This document shows, in pieces, positions 42,725 to 54,381 of a DNA stretch of 64,000 bases (the first letter of the stretch is position 1; every line of letters begins with the position of its first letter). The translations under genes and the position numbers were made by a program. The DNA comes from Vibrio sp. CDRSL-10 TSBA (GTDB lineage Bacteria; Pseudomonadota; Gammaproteobacteria; Enterobacterales; Vibrionaceae), in contig CP155566.1 in the NCBI GenBank assembly GCA_039696685.1, forward strand, positions 2,170,001 through 2,234,000, in the 5' to 3' direction. The notes under the pieces were generated by a model that made no database searches, had not been told where the DNA came from, and saw only the letters and a list, made by a program, of their open reading frames with translations.

Positions 42725-43767
42725 TTTGATTGCTCCGAAGATGCAGTAACAGGACCAAACCAATGGCGGGTGCGATTGGCAAACCAGACCAGAGACAGCA
42801 TAACCGGCACTTCCACCAGCACGCCAACCACGGTTGCCAGGGCCGCGCCCGAGTGCAGTCCGAACAGAGAGACGGCAACGGCGACCGCCAGTTCAAAGAA
42901 ATTCGATGTGCCAATCATGCAGGCCGGTGCAGCAACATTGTGCGGTAATTGCATGCGCTTCGCCGCCCAGTAAGCAATGGCAAAGATGCTGTAAGTCTGA
43001 ATCAGCAGTGGAATCGCGATGAGCAGAATGGCTTCCGGACGCTGCAATATGGTTTCAGCCTGGAAACCAAACAACAGCACAACCGTTGCCAGCAGGCCGA
43101 CAATCGACCACGGTTTCATTGTGGCAAGAAAGCTGTTAAGCCGTGAGTGGTCATTGGCTTTATCCAGTTTCTGGCGCGCAAAGGCACCTGCCAGCAGCGG
43201 GATCAGAACATACAGTACCACTGACAACAGCAGCGTATCCCACGGTACGGTAATATCAGTCACCCCGAGCAGGAAGCCGGCGATCGGTGCAAAGGCAAAA
43301 ATCATGATGATGTCATTAATCGACACCTGTACCAGAGTGTAGTTGGCATCGCCTTTGGTCAGTTGACTCCAGACAAACACCATTGCAGTACAAGGCGCGA
43401 CACCCAGCAAAATCATCCCGGCGATGTATTCACTCGCAGTTTGCGGGTCAACCCAGTCCGAGAACAGACCTTTGAAAAACAGCCAGCCCAGCAGCGCCAT
43501 GGTAAACGGCTTAATCAGCCAGTTGATGACCAGAGTCAATACCAGCCCTTTCGGTTTTTTCCCCACATCCTTGATTGAGGAGAAGTCGATCTGCACCATC
43601 ATCGGGAAGATCATCAGCCAGATCAGCAGCGCAATCACGATGTTCACATGCGCATATTCCAGCCCGGCGATGGCGGCAAACACATCTGGCGCCACACTGC
43701 CTAACGCAATACCACCAATAATTGCTAAACCGACCCAAACAGTCAGATAACGTTCAAAAAGTCCCAT
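42721..43767 (-). CDS. acr3: Arsenite efflux transporter Acr3
   Basis: 348 residues, ten hydrophobic helices of the BART superfamily ACR3 family ([38 protein letters not shown] with the conserved Cys, [20 protein letters not shown]). Inner-membrane As(III)/H+ exchanger. It lies 10 bases after arsH and overlaps arsC. Frame intact. Confidence 0.95.
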   Translation of the reverse strand: MGLFERYLTVWVGLAIIGGIALGSVAPDVFAAIAGLEYAHVNIVIALLIWLMIFPMMVQIDFSSIKDVGKKPKGLVLTLVINWLIKPFTMALLGWLFFKGLFSDWVDPQTASEYIAGMILLGVAPCTAMVFVWSQLTKGDANYTLVQVSINDIIMIFAFAPIAGFLLGVTDITVPWDTLLLSVVLYVLIPLLAGAFARQKLDKANDHSRLNSFLATMKPWSIVGLLATVVLLFGFQAETILQRPEAILLIAIPLLIQTYSIFAIAYWAAKRMQLPHNVAAPACMIGTSNFFELAVAVAVSLFGLHSGAALATVVGVLVEVPVMLSLVWFANRTRHWFGPVTASSEQSK

Positions 43768-43777
43768 CGATTTGCTC

Positions 43778-44482
43778 CTAAATCTCTTTTTGGTTAACGC
43801 GCTGCATCAGTTGCTCAGCACTTTCAACCCGCTCTGAATATCGATCCACCAGATAATCACTGTTGTCACGCGTCAACCAGGTAAACTTCATCAGCTCTTC
43901 CATCACATCAACGATACGGTTGTAGTAACCCGACGGTTTCATCCGGCCTTCGTCATCAAACTCCAGAAACGCTTTTGCCACCGAAGACTGGTTCGGAATG
44001 GTGATCATCCGCATCCAGCGCCCTAAGACACGCAGTTGATTCACCGCATTAAACGATTGTGAACCGCCACATACCTGCATCACTGCCAGTGTTTTACCCT
44101 GGGTTGGGCGCACCGCACCGATTGAAAGCGGGATCCAGTCAATTTGTGCTTTCATGATGGCAGTCATAGAGCCATGCCGTTCCGGGGAACACCATACCTG
44201 CCCTTCTGACCAGGTGACCAGCTCACGCAACTCCGAGACTTTAGGGTGGCTCGCATCGACACTGTCCGGCAAAGGCAGACCTTGCGGATCAAAGACTTTC
44301 ACTTCAGCACCCATGCTCTCAAGCAAACGTGCACACTCTTCCACCACCAGGCGACTGTATGAACGCTCTCGCAGTGAGCCGTACATGAGAAGAATACGCG
44401 GAGCGTGAGTTGAACGAGGAGCAGAAAGTTGCGATGGCTGGGGAAGATGAAACTGGGATTCATCGATATTAGGTAATGACAT
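43778..44482 (-). CDS. arsH: NADPH-dependent FMN reductase ArsH
   Basis: 234 residues with a flavodoxin-like fold: [21 protein letters not shown] (FMN phosphate loop) and [20 protein letters not shown], hallmark ArsH sequences. ArsH oxidises trivalent organoarsenicals or handles redox stress. It leads the operon arsH-acr3-arsC. No arsR is present in the window. Confidence 0.94.
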   Translation of the reverse strand: MSLPNIDESQFHLPQPSQLSAPRSTHAPRILLMYGSLRERSYSRLVVEECARLLESMGAEVKVFDPQGLPLPDSVDASHPKVSELRELVTWSEGQVWCSPERHGSMTAIMKAQIDWIPLSIGAVRPTQGKTLAVMQVCGGSQSFNAVNQLRVLGRWMRMITIPNQSSVAKAFLEFDDEGRMKPSGYYNRIVDVMEELMKFTWLTRDNSDYLVDRYSERVESAEQLMQRVNQKEI

Positions 44483-44578
44483 GGCGAATACCTTGGCCTA
44501 ATGTTAGAGAGTCATAATAATAGTCAGTCGATATTGCATTTGGGCTGCGACAGCCAACAAACAAATGCGAAATACCGC

Positions 44579-44622
44579 ATATATGGATTAGCATATATAA
44601 GATATATGACAAGTCAATGACA
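44579..44622 (-). promoter_or_regulatory. AT-rich dyad upstream of arsH, candidate ArsR operator/promoter
   Basis: Repeated ATATATG-like elements (CATATATGG, GCATATATAAG, GATATATGAC) cluster 100-130 bases upstream of arsH, with TTGACT/TTGTCA hexamers on the minus strand as possible -35 boxes. ArsR-family operators are often such imperfect AT-rich dyads; assignment is by position only. Confidence 0.35.
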
Positions 44623-44737
44623 AAACCGTGACGGCCCGCCGATTACATCGCGATACCAGCCCCACTCTCCTCAAGCCTCTGGCCAATCCGTTTATATTCG
44701 CCGTCAGTAACCACAAAATAGCCAGGCAAAACAGACA

Positions 44738-44772
44738 AAAAAAGCCAACCGGTTAAGGTTGGCTTTGCTATC
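44738..44772 (-). terminator. Rho-independent terminator of gcd
   Basis: Stem AGCCAACC / GGTTGGCT with TTTTTTT on the minus strand, about 20 bases after the gcd stop. Confidence 0.85.
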
Positions 44773-44793
44773 ACTTCAACGATTCAGATGTGT

Positions 44794-47221
44794 TTAGTCA
44801 TCCAATGCGTAAGCAATCACGTAGTCACCACGGTCTGGTGACTGACGTGCGCCACCGGCGGTAATGATGATGTACTGCTTACCGGTTTCTGGTGAAACAT
44901 AGCTCATTGGTGTCGCGCCACTACCAACCGGCAGACGCGCTTTCCACACTGGCTCACCAGTCGCAGAGTCAAATGCACGCAGGTAGTAATCCTGAGTACC
45001 AGCCACAAATACCAGGCCACCCTGAGTCGCCAGCGTACCGCCCAGTGTTGGCAGGCCAATCGGAATCTGAGCTTTCATCTTAATACCGAACGGACCGGTA
45101 TCCTGTACTGTACCCAGAGGCACTTGCCACACAACCTGACGAGTTTTCAGATCAATCGCAGACAGCGTACCAAATGGTGGTTTCTGACACGGAATACCCA
45201 GAGGTGACATAAAGCGGTTTTTGTTCACGGCATACGGCGTACCTTTCAGAGGCACCGCACCCATACCGGCGTTGACCGCTTCACCACCACTGCTTGCTTC
45301 CGCGTTGCTGGTATCTTGCTTAATCATTTGTACCCACAGACCCAGACGCATATCGTTCACAAATGCGTATTGGTTATTCGGGTCAAACGACATGCTGCCC
45401 CAGTTCATCCCGCCCAGAGAGCCAGGGAAGCTCAGTGACAGGTCAGTGCCCGGAACTGTGAACAGGCCATCGTAACGCATTGATTTGAATTGAATACGAC
45501 AGATCAGTTGGTCAAATGGCGTTGCACCCCACATGTCCGACTCGGTCAGTGTTTGCGCACCAATTTGCGGCATACCTACCGAGAATGGCTGAGTTTCAGA
45601 GTACTGTTCGTTCGGGATATCACCGACTTTAACTTTACGCTCTTCCACTTTCGTCAGTGGCTGACCAGTCTGACGATCCAGCACGAAGATCTGACCGGCT
45701 TTAGTACCAACGATCACCGCAGGTTTAGTCGAACCGTCTTCCATCGGGAAATCGATCAGACTTGGCTGCATTGGAACGTCAAAGTCCCAAAGGTCGTTGT
45801 GAACTGTCTGGTATACCCACTTCTCTTTACCGGTTGTCGCATCCAGTGCCAGCACCGAGGTTGAGTATTTGTGGTCCAGCTCAGTACGGTTGGCCCCCCA
45901 CAAGTCAACTGACGGGCTACCCATTGGGATAAACACGGTGTTCATCGCCGGATCATACGACATTGCTGACCATGAGTTAGCAGAGCTGCGTTTGTAGGTT
46001 TCACCTTCCTGCAGTTCTGCATTCGGGTTAGGGTTACGCGGGTCAAATGCCCAACGCATTTCACCAGTGTATGCGTCAAAACCACGCATAACACCACCAG
46101 GCATATCGGTTTGCACGTTATCGGCAACACGGCCGCCAATCACAATCGTGGTACCGGCCAAGGTCGGTGCCGCGGTCAGCTGATAAGTCGGATCTTCAGC
46201 ATCACCCATGCCTTTTTTCAGATCAACCATACCGTTGTCACCAAAACTGGTACAAAGCTCACCGGTATTGGCATCCAGTTCAACCAGCTCGGCATTGATG
46301 GTGTTCATGATGATGCGTTGCTGACACTGAGATTCTGCCGCCACATCCATGGTTTTCACCGGAGTGGAACCAGGAACCGTTGGCTGCTGAACCGGACGCG
46401 TGGTATCAAAATAAGTCACACCACGACAGCGGTTCCAGACCTGTGCCTGAGCGTTAAACTCATGCTTCCAGATCTCTTTACCTGAATCGGCGTCTACCGC
46501 GATAACATTGTTGTGCGGCGTACACAGGAAGATACGGTTGCCCACTTGCAGTGGTGTTTGCTGATCTTCAGCACCGTTACCATTACTGTAGGCGATATCA
46601 CCGGTGCGGTAAGTCCAGGCGACTTTCAGATCTTTAACGTTATCACGTGTGATCTGATCCAGCGCGACAAAACGGCTGCCTTCAACCGTGTTGCCATAGT
46701 GTTCCCAGTTTTTCTGCTGAGTTTCCTTGGTCACAGGGATCAGAGGTAACTCGCTGCCGTTATCAACCGTCGGGTGTGGCTGGAACATGCTGACCAGAGT
46801 TGCCACCATAGATACCAGAATCACACCAGCAACGGTAAAAGATGGCTTGCTGCAAGGCGACTTACTCTCACTGGCGCGCAGGAAACGGCCAGGTCACCAG
46901 AGCCAACATCATCAGGCCAGCAGGGACCATAAGACGTGAAACCAGCGGCCAGAAGTCAATGCCGACATCGGCTAAAGCCCAGATGAGTGTTCCGATGAAA
47001 ACAAGACCAAAAACAGTCACGGCAGAGGAACGGACTCGGAAAAATTGAATGGCAGAAATAAGAGTGATGATACCGGCGATGAGGAAGTAAAGGCTACCTC
47101 CCAATGAGACTAGCTTGGCACCTGCTATAGTAAAGAACAGGCCAACACAAGCCAGGATAATCGCCATTAGCCAACTCCAAAGTTTTAACTTCGGTGTTGG
47201 CTGAACAGGTTTTTCAGGCAT
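44794..47221 (-). CDS. gcd: Membrane-bound PQQ-dependent glucose dehydrogenase Gcd (frame broken by 1 base)
   Basis: 808 residues after repair: five N-terminal membrane helices (about 1-140), then a periplasmic eight-bladed PQQ propeller (NRIFLCTPHNNVIAVDADSG, WSAMSYDPAMNTVFIPMG, TLGGTLATQGGLVFVAGTQD). It oxidises glucose to gluconolactone and passes electrons to ubiquinone. As written the first part stops after TWPFPARQ. Removing one T from GTTTC (minus strand; GAAAC at 46882-46886) gives TWPFLRASESKS and joins the two parts. Close to E. coli Gcd (796 residues). No PQQ synthesis genes are seen here; the divergent neighbour is the PQQ receptor. Confidence 0.92.
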
Positions 47222-47522
47222 GACGTGAATTCTCCTAGGTTGGAATGTAATTTTTCTCTGTAATTCTTTTACACTTCGTTACATAATTATGAGCGGTTCG
47301 GTAGATTTAGACAATCAGATTTGTTAGGGAATGTTTAATTGGCGTTAAATTCTCTTTCTTGATACATGACCTGACAGGTATATCGTACACCATTCTGTCG
47401 ACAGTTTAACGCGCATTAATACTGACTGTTTTAAATTTAGACACATTATACACTGATGTGCATAATTAAACTGCCGCTTTGTCTGGGTGACAACCTAAAA
47501 CACCAACAGAAACGGAACAGCA
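47222..47522. promoter_or_regulatory. Divergent control region gcd / pqqU
   Basis: 301 bases between the divergent starts. It is AT-rich with a perfect 11-base dyad ACCTGaCAGGT at 47369-47379, inside a looser dyad ATACATGACCTG/CAGGTATAT. A shared regulator could act here. No Fur-like box was obvious by eye. Confidence 0.35.
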
Positions 47523-49665
47523 ATGAAACGAAACAATCTTGATACCAGAATGCTGGTATTGCTTTTGCCTGCCTTCGGCACTCTGGCCGCCGATGAAAAA
47601 AGTGCTGACACTGAGCCGATGGAAACCATGGTCATCAGCGCTTCTTCGCAAAAACTGTCAGAATTTGACACTCCCGCCGCTTTGAGTGTGGTATATGGCG
47701 ATGAATTACGCGATGCCAGTGCAGGCATAAACCTGTCAGAAAATACCTCAGGTATCCCTGGTCTGCTGATCCGCAATCGCAACAACTACGCTCAGGATCT
47801 GCAAATCTCTATTCGCGGTTACGGTGCCCGGGCGAGATATGGTGTGCGCGGCATTCGTATGTATGTCGATGGTATTCCCGCAACCATGCCGGACGGCCAG
47901 TCGCAAACCTCAAATATCGATATCAGCTCCATTGATAGTATGACGGTTTTGCGCGGTCCGTTTTCCGCGTTGTACGGCAACTCCTCCGGCGGTGTGATTA
48001 ATATCGAAACTGAAACCGGCGCCCAACCGAACCGGGTTGAAATGAGCAGCTATTACGGCAGTTATGGCACCTGGCGCTACGGGGTGAAGGCGACCGGTAG
48101 TATTGGTAGCGGCTACGAACCGGGGGACGTGAATTACACTGTTTCAGGTACCCGTTTTGCGACCCACGGATTTCGCGATCACAGCTCAGCAGACAAGAAC
48201 ATAGCTAACGCCAAACTCAATGTCATTATTGATGATAAAAGCAGCGCGACGCTGATCCTCAATACCGTTGACCTGGATGCCTACGATCCGGGCACACTAA
48301 ACCGTAGTGACTGGAAAAATAATCCAAGTCAGGCCCGTGATGCGGTTTATACCTACAACACGCGTAAGAATATCAATCAGACTCAGGTCGGCCTGCGCTA
48401 CGAGCGTGAACTGACCGACAACGACCAACTCAGCGTGACCGGCTATGCCGGTGAACGTAAAATGAATCAATACCAGGCGATCCCCTATGCAACGCAGGAA
48501 AACAACCCACTGCATGCCGGCGGGGTGGTCGACCTGACCCGTGAATATCAAGGGATTGATACCCGCTGGACCCACAGTAACGACACATTTAGTGTGCCGT
48601 TCACCGTCACCAGCGGTTTCGATTATGAAAATATGCAAGAGCATCGTCGCGGTTACGAAAACTACGTAGAAAACGGCGGCGACTATACCACAGGGGTGAA
48701 AGGCGATTTGCGTCGTAAAGAGCGTAACCTGATGTGGAACCTCGACCCGTATGTGCAAACCTCCTGGCAACTGACTCAGGCACTGCGTCTCGATGTCGGC
48801 CTGCGTTACAGCTCGGTTTACTTCGACTCGAACGACCAGTACATCACCGCGGATAACGGTGATGACAGCGGTAGCACCAGCTACCACGAATGGCTGCCGG
48901 CCGCCTCGTTGCAATACGATATCCGCCCTGACTGGAACGTGTACACCTCGATTGGGCGTGGTTTCGAAACCCCGACCATCACCGAACTTTCGTACAGCAA
49001 CGCCGGTCTGGGTGGTCTGAATCTGGATTTGCAACCTTCCACGAATACCACCCTGGAAGTCGGTACCAAGAAAGCCGTCGATGGCGGTCTGCTGACCTTC
49101 GCCCTGTTCCAGACCGATACCGATGACGAAATCATCGTCGATGACAGCGCCAATGGTCGTACAACCTACACCAACGCAGGCAAGACCCGCCGTCGTGGCG
49201 TTGAAGCCGCCTATCAGCAGCGTTTTATGGATGACTGGCAACTGATGCTGGCCTGGTCTTATATCGAAGCGAAGTTCCGCGATAACCAATGTGATGACAG
49301 CGGATGCAACAATCTGAGCGATAACTACCTGCCGGGCGTAGCCAGCCAGGTGGGCTATGCGTCTCTGGGCTATCAACCGCAGGTGGGCTGGTACGGTAAA
49401 GCCGACGTTCAGTTTATTGGCCGCACTTATGTCAACGATGACAACTCAGAGCACCTCTCCTCTTACGCGGTGTCGTCCCTGAGCAGCGGCTACAAATATG
49501 AGCTTGACCAATGGCTGTTCAACGCTTTTGTACGCGTCGATAACCTGTTTGACCGTAATTACTCCGGTAATGTCAGCGTCAACGATACCTACGGCCGCTA
49601 CTACGAAACCCGCACCGGGTCGCAACTATGGCGTTGGTCTGACGGCAAGCTACAGCTTCGATTAA
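47523..49665 (+). CDS. pqqU: TonB-dependent PQQ receptor PqqU (YncD) (frame broken by 1 base)
   Basis: Outer-membrane receptor closely resembling E. coli YncD/PqqU, which imports pyrroloquinoline quinone. Signal peptide, then plug (ETMVISASSQKLSEFDTPAA, NRNNYAQDLQISIRGYGARA, DGIPATMPDGQSQTSNID) and a 22-strand barrel (NLMWNLDPYVQTSWQLTQAL, GRGFETPTITELSYSNAG). As written the frame slips near the end. Dropping one A from GAAAC at 49605-49609 gives GRYYEPAPGRNYGVGLTASY and a natural end SFD-stop at 49663-49665 (713 residues), matching the YncD C-terminus. It stands divergent from the PQQ enzyme gcd. Confidence 0.9.
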
Positions 49666-49751
49666 AACGTGATGAGAGATGGCCGAAGATGACACCCTGC
49701 CCGCGATCATCTTCGGTTCATCCATCCCACAGATTTGACGAAGTCTAAACG

Positions 49752-49788
49752 AAAAAAAAGGATACCCCAAACTGCGCGGGTATCCTTT
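49752..49788. terminator. Bidirectional terminator
   Basis: Stem AAAGGATACCC / GGGTATCCTTT with a long A-run on the left; shared by pqqU (plus) and the membrane-protein gene ending at 49820 (minus). Confidence 0.85.
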
Positions 49789-49819
49789 CATACAGGAAAC
49801 AGTGATAGCAAATCAGGTA

Positions 49820-50296
49820 TTACAAAAAGGCCTCCGCCACCAACGCGGAACCCACATAAGTTCCGGTAAACACCAGCACAGAGACGATGGCAATTTTAAT
49901 CCCTGACTGCTTAAAGAGTTTCACCTCCATGTGCGTCACCGCCATCGCCGCATAGGCCAGCACAGGTGTTGCCAGTGACAAAAAGCTCAGGCTCTGCATA
50001 TAGCCCAGAATAAACTCCGAGTAAGGAAAAACGGGCAGCGTCAGTAACACACTGACAATGGATACCCAGGCAACCACCGGCAGCGGACCGCCAATCAGCT
50101 TTTTCAGTCCCATACCGACAATAATCATCGCAAACAGCATCAGCATACCGGGCAGCGCGGCCAGGAAACTGTTACCGGTTCCCGCCCAGTTACTCATCAA
50201 GGCAATGCCACAGAAAATCACCGCCAGAATGACATTTTCTTTAAAGCCCAGTACGGTTTGTTCCGGATTGTTAAATTCCATTTCGCTTGCATTCAT
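49820..50296 (-). CDS. Small membrane protein, partner of the DUF3100-like protein
   Basis: 158 residues with about five hydrophobic helices (NVILAVIFCGIALMSNWAG, AALPGMLMLFAMIIVGMGL, IAIVSVLVFTGTYVGSALV). The start ATG 50296 has GGAGG about 8 bases upstream; 14 bases separate it from the DUF3100-like gene, so the two probably make one transporter. No characterised function known to me. Confidence 0.75.
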   Translation of the reverse strand: MNASEMEFNNPEQTVLGFKENVILAVIFCGIALMSNWAGTGNSFLAALPGMLMLFAMIIVGMGLKKLIGGPLPVVAWVSIVSVLLTLPVFPYSEFILGYMQSLSFLSLATPVLAYAAMAVTHMEVKLFKQSGIKIAIVSVLVFTGTYVGSALVAEAFL

Positions 50297-50310
50297 GGTC
50301 ATCTCCTCCT

Positions 50311-51147
50311 TTAAATGACTGACGTCTTTGCCTGAGTGGTGGCGCGCATCGCGTCCAGGCGCTTGTAGTACCACTCTGCAAATGGCAGGGCGATAAAGAT
50401 CGCCACGTACAAACCTGTTGCATTAGTCAGCAGGTTACTTGCGCCGGCAAAGGCCAGAATATCATCCTTAATGTCTGGATAAGCTGCCGCCAATGTACCT
50501 GAACACGCCGCCGTCATGCTGCCGCTACCGACACCACACGCCATGGCCAGCGCTTTAGGATCAATCCAGCCGGTTGTGGCCAGAAAGCCCGCCATCAGGG
50601 CAAAGTAAATCGTGCCGAACATGGTGCCCATAACATAAACCCCCATTACGCCCACCCCTTCGCTGCTTTTAAGGCCATATTTGTCTGACACAACCGCAAT
50701 ATTAGGTTCGCGCGCAATGGAATACGTCGCGCCAATCGATTCACGCCCCATTTTGAACAGCAGTACCGCCACCGGCATCGCAATCAGCATGGTGGCCAGG
50801 TTACCCAGCTCCTGCATCACCATCGCCAGACCGGAATCGAGAATTTTCGGTAACGCCGGTCCAATCAAAGTGCCGAATTTGGCAATAAACGGCAGAATAC
50901 CGATAGTGATAATGTAGGTCGCGACACTGGCCTGCTTCTTAGTAATTAACTTACCGGAAAAGCGGGTAATGTTGGGGTTGACGAATAAGCACAAAATAAA
51001 GGCGTAGAACAGAGGAAGAAAAAGTAGTTTCGCGCCGCCAACCGGAATACTCTGAATCCCGATTAGCTCAGAGGCAACCGTCGCCACCAGCACCAGACTG
51101 TGCAGCCGCCAGTTCAGTAACAGCTTTAATAAATCTTTGCTCACCAT
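50311..51147 (-). CDS. DUF3100-like integral membrane protein
   Basis: 278 residues, about eight helices, with a glycine-rich stretch ACGVGSGSMTAACSGTLAAA near residue 205 that resembles substrate loops in transporters. I place it in the DUF3100-like group by overall pattern. GGAGAG precedes the ATG. Together with the next small membrane protein it may export or import the compound handled by the M20/ALDH gene set to the right, though 557 bases separate them. That gap (51148-51704) holds no supported gene. Confidence 0.75.
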   Translation of the reverse strand: MVSKDLLKLLLNWRLHSLVLVATVASELIGIQSIPVGGAKLLFLPLFYAFILCLFVNPNITRFSGKLITKKQASVATYIITIGILPFIAKFGTLIGPALPKILDSGLAMVMQELGNLATMLIAMPVAVLLFKMGRESIGATYSIAREPNIAVVSDKYGLKSSEGVGVMGVYVMGTMFGTIYFALMAGFLATTGWIDPKALAMACGVGSGSMTAACSGTLAAAYPDIKDDILAFAGASNLLTNATGLYVAIFIALPFAEWYYKRLDAMRATTQAKTSVI

Positions 51148-51704
51148 AATTCACTCTCCTTGAGTTATTGTTCATCCAATGAAACATTCGGTTCACAAAT
51201 TCATTACAGCACACAATGTGTTCTATTAATAACGGTTTATTGTTATCAAAAAGGCAACACTAAAAATAAAAATAAATCCTTTAAAAACATAAAGATAAAA
51301 ACACAAACCCAAATGAGACTAAATTCCTCTTATCCAGCTATAAGTTCAAAGCGCAACAGCTCACGCTGACGTTGTAACATTTGTCAGATAGCCATTACAG
51401 ACAGATAGTCATTTCGAGAAGACAACCATTCGGGACAGGTTAGCTTCAAAGAACTCGCCCACTATCACCACCGATGAGCAGAAAGTGATAAGACATTAAA
51501 CGAGGCAGAGCTCCTGTCTGAGATTGACAAACGGCAGCCTACTCTGTGTGCTGAGAGGAAAAACAGGGCCGGCGTGCGGCAAAGAGGCAAAAAATAAGAT
51601 GGATATTCAGAAAAGAGAGTGGCGCGTATTCTGAGAAGAAAGATGGCAGGTATTGACAAGAAACAAGCGGGTTTCGGCCGCAACCAGAACCCGCTTTGAG
51701 AGGA

Positions 51705-52850
51705 CTATTTGAGCAGGGTTTCAATCAGAGTTTTCCAGACACGAATCCCGGACTCAACAATCGTATCGTTGAAATCGTAATAGGCATTATGCAGCGGACG
51801 TGAAGATTCACCGGCCCCGAGCCAGAAATAAGCGCCGGGACAATGTTCCAGCATGCAGGAAAAATCCTCCGATGCCATCGACGGCGCAATATTCCAGTGC
51901 ACCTGGTCCGCCCCCAAGGTGCTGCAGGCCACGTCATAGAGCTGGCGTGCCTGCTGCGGGTGATTTTCCGTCACGCTGTAACCATCGAAAAACTCACACA
52001 CACAGTCCAGTCCGTGTGTGCGGCATACCCCGTTGGCAATATCATCGATAAGCGCTTTGACTTTGCTGCGCACCTGCTTGTCCAGGCAGCGATATGTCCC
52101 CTGCAACTCGACCGTTTCGGGAATGACATTGGTTGCCTCACCGCCATGAAACTGCGTCACACTGACCACCGCACTATCAAGTGGTGACAGCCGACGTGAA
52201 GTGATGGTCTGCAAAGCCGAGACCAATTCAGATCCGCACACGATAGGATCCAGCCCTTGCTCAGGCATGGCGGCATGGCCGCTCTTACCGGTCAGGGTAA
52301 TTTTAAAGGTATCCAGGGATGCCATCATGGCCCCCGGATTAACTGCAACATGTCCGGCAGGCAAAGCCGGCCAGTTATGCAGACCAAACACCGCTGACAT
52401 CGGATAGTCGCGGAATAGCCCTTCGTCTGCCATTCTTTTCGCGCCGCCGAGCAACTCTTCCGCTGGCTGGAAAATAAAATGCACGGTGCCTTTAAACTGG
52501 CGCGTTTCACTCAGGTATTTGGCCGCACCAAGCAGCATGGCGGTATGCCCGTCATGTCCGCAGGCGTGCATCACGCCCTGATGGCAGGACTTATGTTCCG
52601 CCTGCCCCAGCTCGGTGAAAGGCAGGGCATCAATATCGGCTCGCAGGCCAATCGTCGGCCCTTCACCGTTACTCAGAGTACCAATCACCCCGGTTTGGGC
52701 CATGCCGACATCCACCCGCAGACCAAAACTTTCCAGCAAACCCGCAATACGTTGTGAGGTTTTTACTTCCGCAAATCCGAGCTCCGGATACTGATGGAGC
52801 TCGCGCCGCCATGCGATCACCTCATCCAGTAAGGACTGAGAAATCGACAT
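51705..52850 (-). CDS. M20-family amidohydrolase (hippurate hydrolase/IAA-amino-acid hydrolase type)
   Basis: 381 residues. Metal-ligand motifs are GLRADIDALP (start of catalytic domain), HQGVMHACGHDGHTAMLLGA, FQPAEELLGGA and GLHNWPALPAG; the C-terminal ligand His is in PLHNAYYDFND. Such enzymes cleave N-acyl or N-aroyl amino acids with two divalent metals. It starts 4 bases after the aldehyde dehydrogenase stop, third gene of the operon, so an acyl-amide is likely an intermediate or starting compound of that pathway. Confidence 0.9.
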   Translation of the reverse strand: MSISQSLLDEVIAWRRELHQYPELGFAEVKTSQRIAGLLESFGLRVDVGMAQTGVIGTLSNGEGPTIGLRADIDALPFTELGQAEHKSCHQGVMHACGHDGHTAMLLGAAKYLSETRQFKGTVHFIFQPAEELLGGAKRMADEGLFRDYPMSAVFGLHNWPALPAGHVAVNPGAMMASLDTFKITLTGKSGHAAMPEQGLDPIVCGSELVSALQTITSRRLSPLDSAVVSVTQFHGGEATNVIPETVELQGTYRCLDKQVRSKVKALIDDIANGVCRTHGLDCVCEFFDGYSVTENHPQQARQLYDVACSTLGADQVHWNIAPSMASEDFSCMLEHCPGAYFWLGAGESSRPLHNAYYDFNDTIVESGIRVWKTLIETLLK

Positions 52851-52854
52851 ACTA

Positions 52855-54367
52855 TTAACCCTCTACGGTACCGTAATTGAAGCTGAAAGCCGGTGAATCA
52901 GAGGTTTCAACCCAGACACTTTTCACTTCGCTGTATTCGCGCAGTACATCCACCCCGGAAGAGCGTCCGTAACCACTCTGCTTGTAGCCGCCAAATGGTG
53001 AGCTGACGTGAATGGTCTTGTAACTGTTGATCCAGAATGTACCCGCTTTGACTTTATCCGCCACGCGGTGTGCACGGCCGACGTTATTGGTCCAGACCGC
53101 GCCTGCCAGGCCAAACTGACTGTCGTTAGCGATACGCACAGCATCGGCTTCATCTTTAAACGGAATCGCCACCACCACAGGGCCGAAGATCTCCTGCTGC
53201 GCAACCTGCATGTCATTGCTGCCTTTGAGCACAGTCGGATTGATGTAGTAACCCGGCTTATCGGGATTCGGCTCAGTGCCGGCTACCACAGTGGCGCCCT
53301 CATCCGCCGCGATATTGAGCATGTTAGAGACATGCTGATACTGCTTGGCATTATTGATTGGGCCGATTTCACTGCTCAGATCGGTCGGATCACCGACCCG
53401 GATTTGCTGCGCCGCTTTCGCCACAGCCGTGACAAACGCATCAAAAATAGTTTCCTGCACCAGCAGGCGTGAGCCAGACACACAACTCTGACCCGAGCCG
53501 CCAAATATCGCGGACATTGCCCCCTTCATCGCTTTATCGAGATCCGCATCGTCAAACACGATATTGGCAGATTTGCCCCCCAACTCCAGCACACAAGGAA
53601 TGGTACGTTTAGCCGCGGCGCTGGCAATGTGGCTGCCGGTATTGGGCGAAACCGACAAAACAGACTTTGCCGATATCCGCTTTGGCAATCAGGCTTTGAC
53701 CAATGGTATGGCCGTAACCGGCAATCACACTTACCAACCCTTTTGGAGCACCTGCACGTTCAATCAGAGCGCCCAGAATCAGCGAGCTGACCGGAGTCAG
53801 TTCCGATGGTTTGAGAATAACTGCGTTACCGGCGGCAATAGCCGGTGCGACCTGCCATCCGGCGGTGAAAATCGGCGCATTCCACGGCGTGATCTGCATG
53901 ATGGTGCCGATCGCTTCATATTTAACATAGTTAAGATGTGAGGTCGGGACCGGAATCACTTCACCATGCAGTTTATCGGTCCAGCCCGCGTAGTATTCAA
54001 ACATTTCCGCAACCGCGATGATCTCACCTTTGGCATTACCAAACGGTTTATTGGCCGTCAGACATTCAATCCAGGCCAGTTGCTCAGCTTCCTGGCGCAG
54101 CTCCGCGCCAATGCGGTTCATTACCCGCCCGCGCTCTTTCGCCGGTAACTGCCACCAGGCTTGCTGGGCAACCTTGGCCACTTCGTCCACCGTTGCCACC
54201 AGCTCTTCATCCGCATCCGAATAAGAAAGCAGCACGCTCTCATCATGTGCTTGAACCAGGTCGATAGTCTCGCCCTTACCGAGTACAATCGCGCCATTGA
54301 CCCAACTGCCGATTTGCTCGCTGCCCAGATATTGCTCCAAAGCCGCGCTTAATTGTTGATACGTCAT
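52855..54367 (-). CDS. NAD(P)-dependent aldehyde dehydrogenase (frame broken by 1 base)
   Basis: 503 residues after repair. Cofactor region ITPWNAPIFTAGWQVAPAIA and KPSELTPVS; catalytic Glu in LELGGKSANIVF; catalytic Cys in GGSGQSCVSGSR; C-terminal FGGYKQSGYGRSSG. As written two frames overlap near 53609-53688. One T fewer (GAAAC at 53648-53652 on plus) turns FVGFAQYR into FVGSPNTGSHIA, the conserved GS-x-TG helix. Middle gene of a three-gene operon with 14- and 4-base gaps. Substrate unknown; it acts after or beside the dehydrogenase encoded upstream. Confidence 0.9.
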
Positions 54368-54381
54368 ATGATCTTCCTTGC

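Noticed and set aside
48297..49376. 359-residue minus-strand frame opposite pqqU
   Set aside because: Entirely antisense to the conserved receptor frame; a coding shadow.
51465..51724. Two overlapping minus-strand frames between the M20 and DUF3100-like genes
   Set aside because: Low-complexity Ser/Phe/Arg-rich translations without family resemblance, start signals or neighbours that fit.
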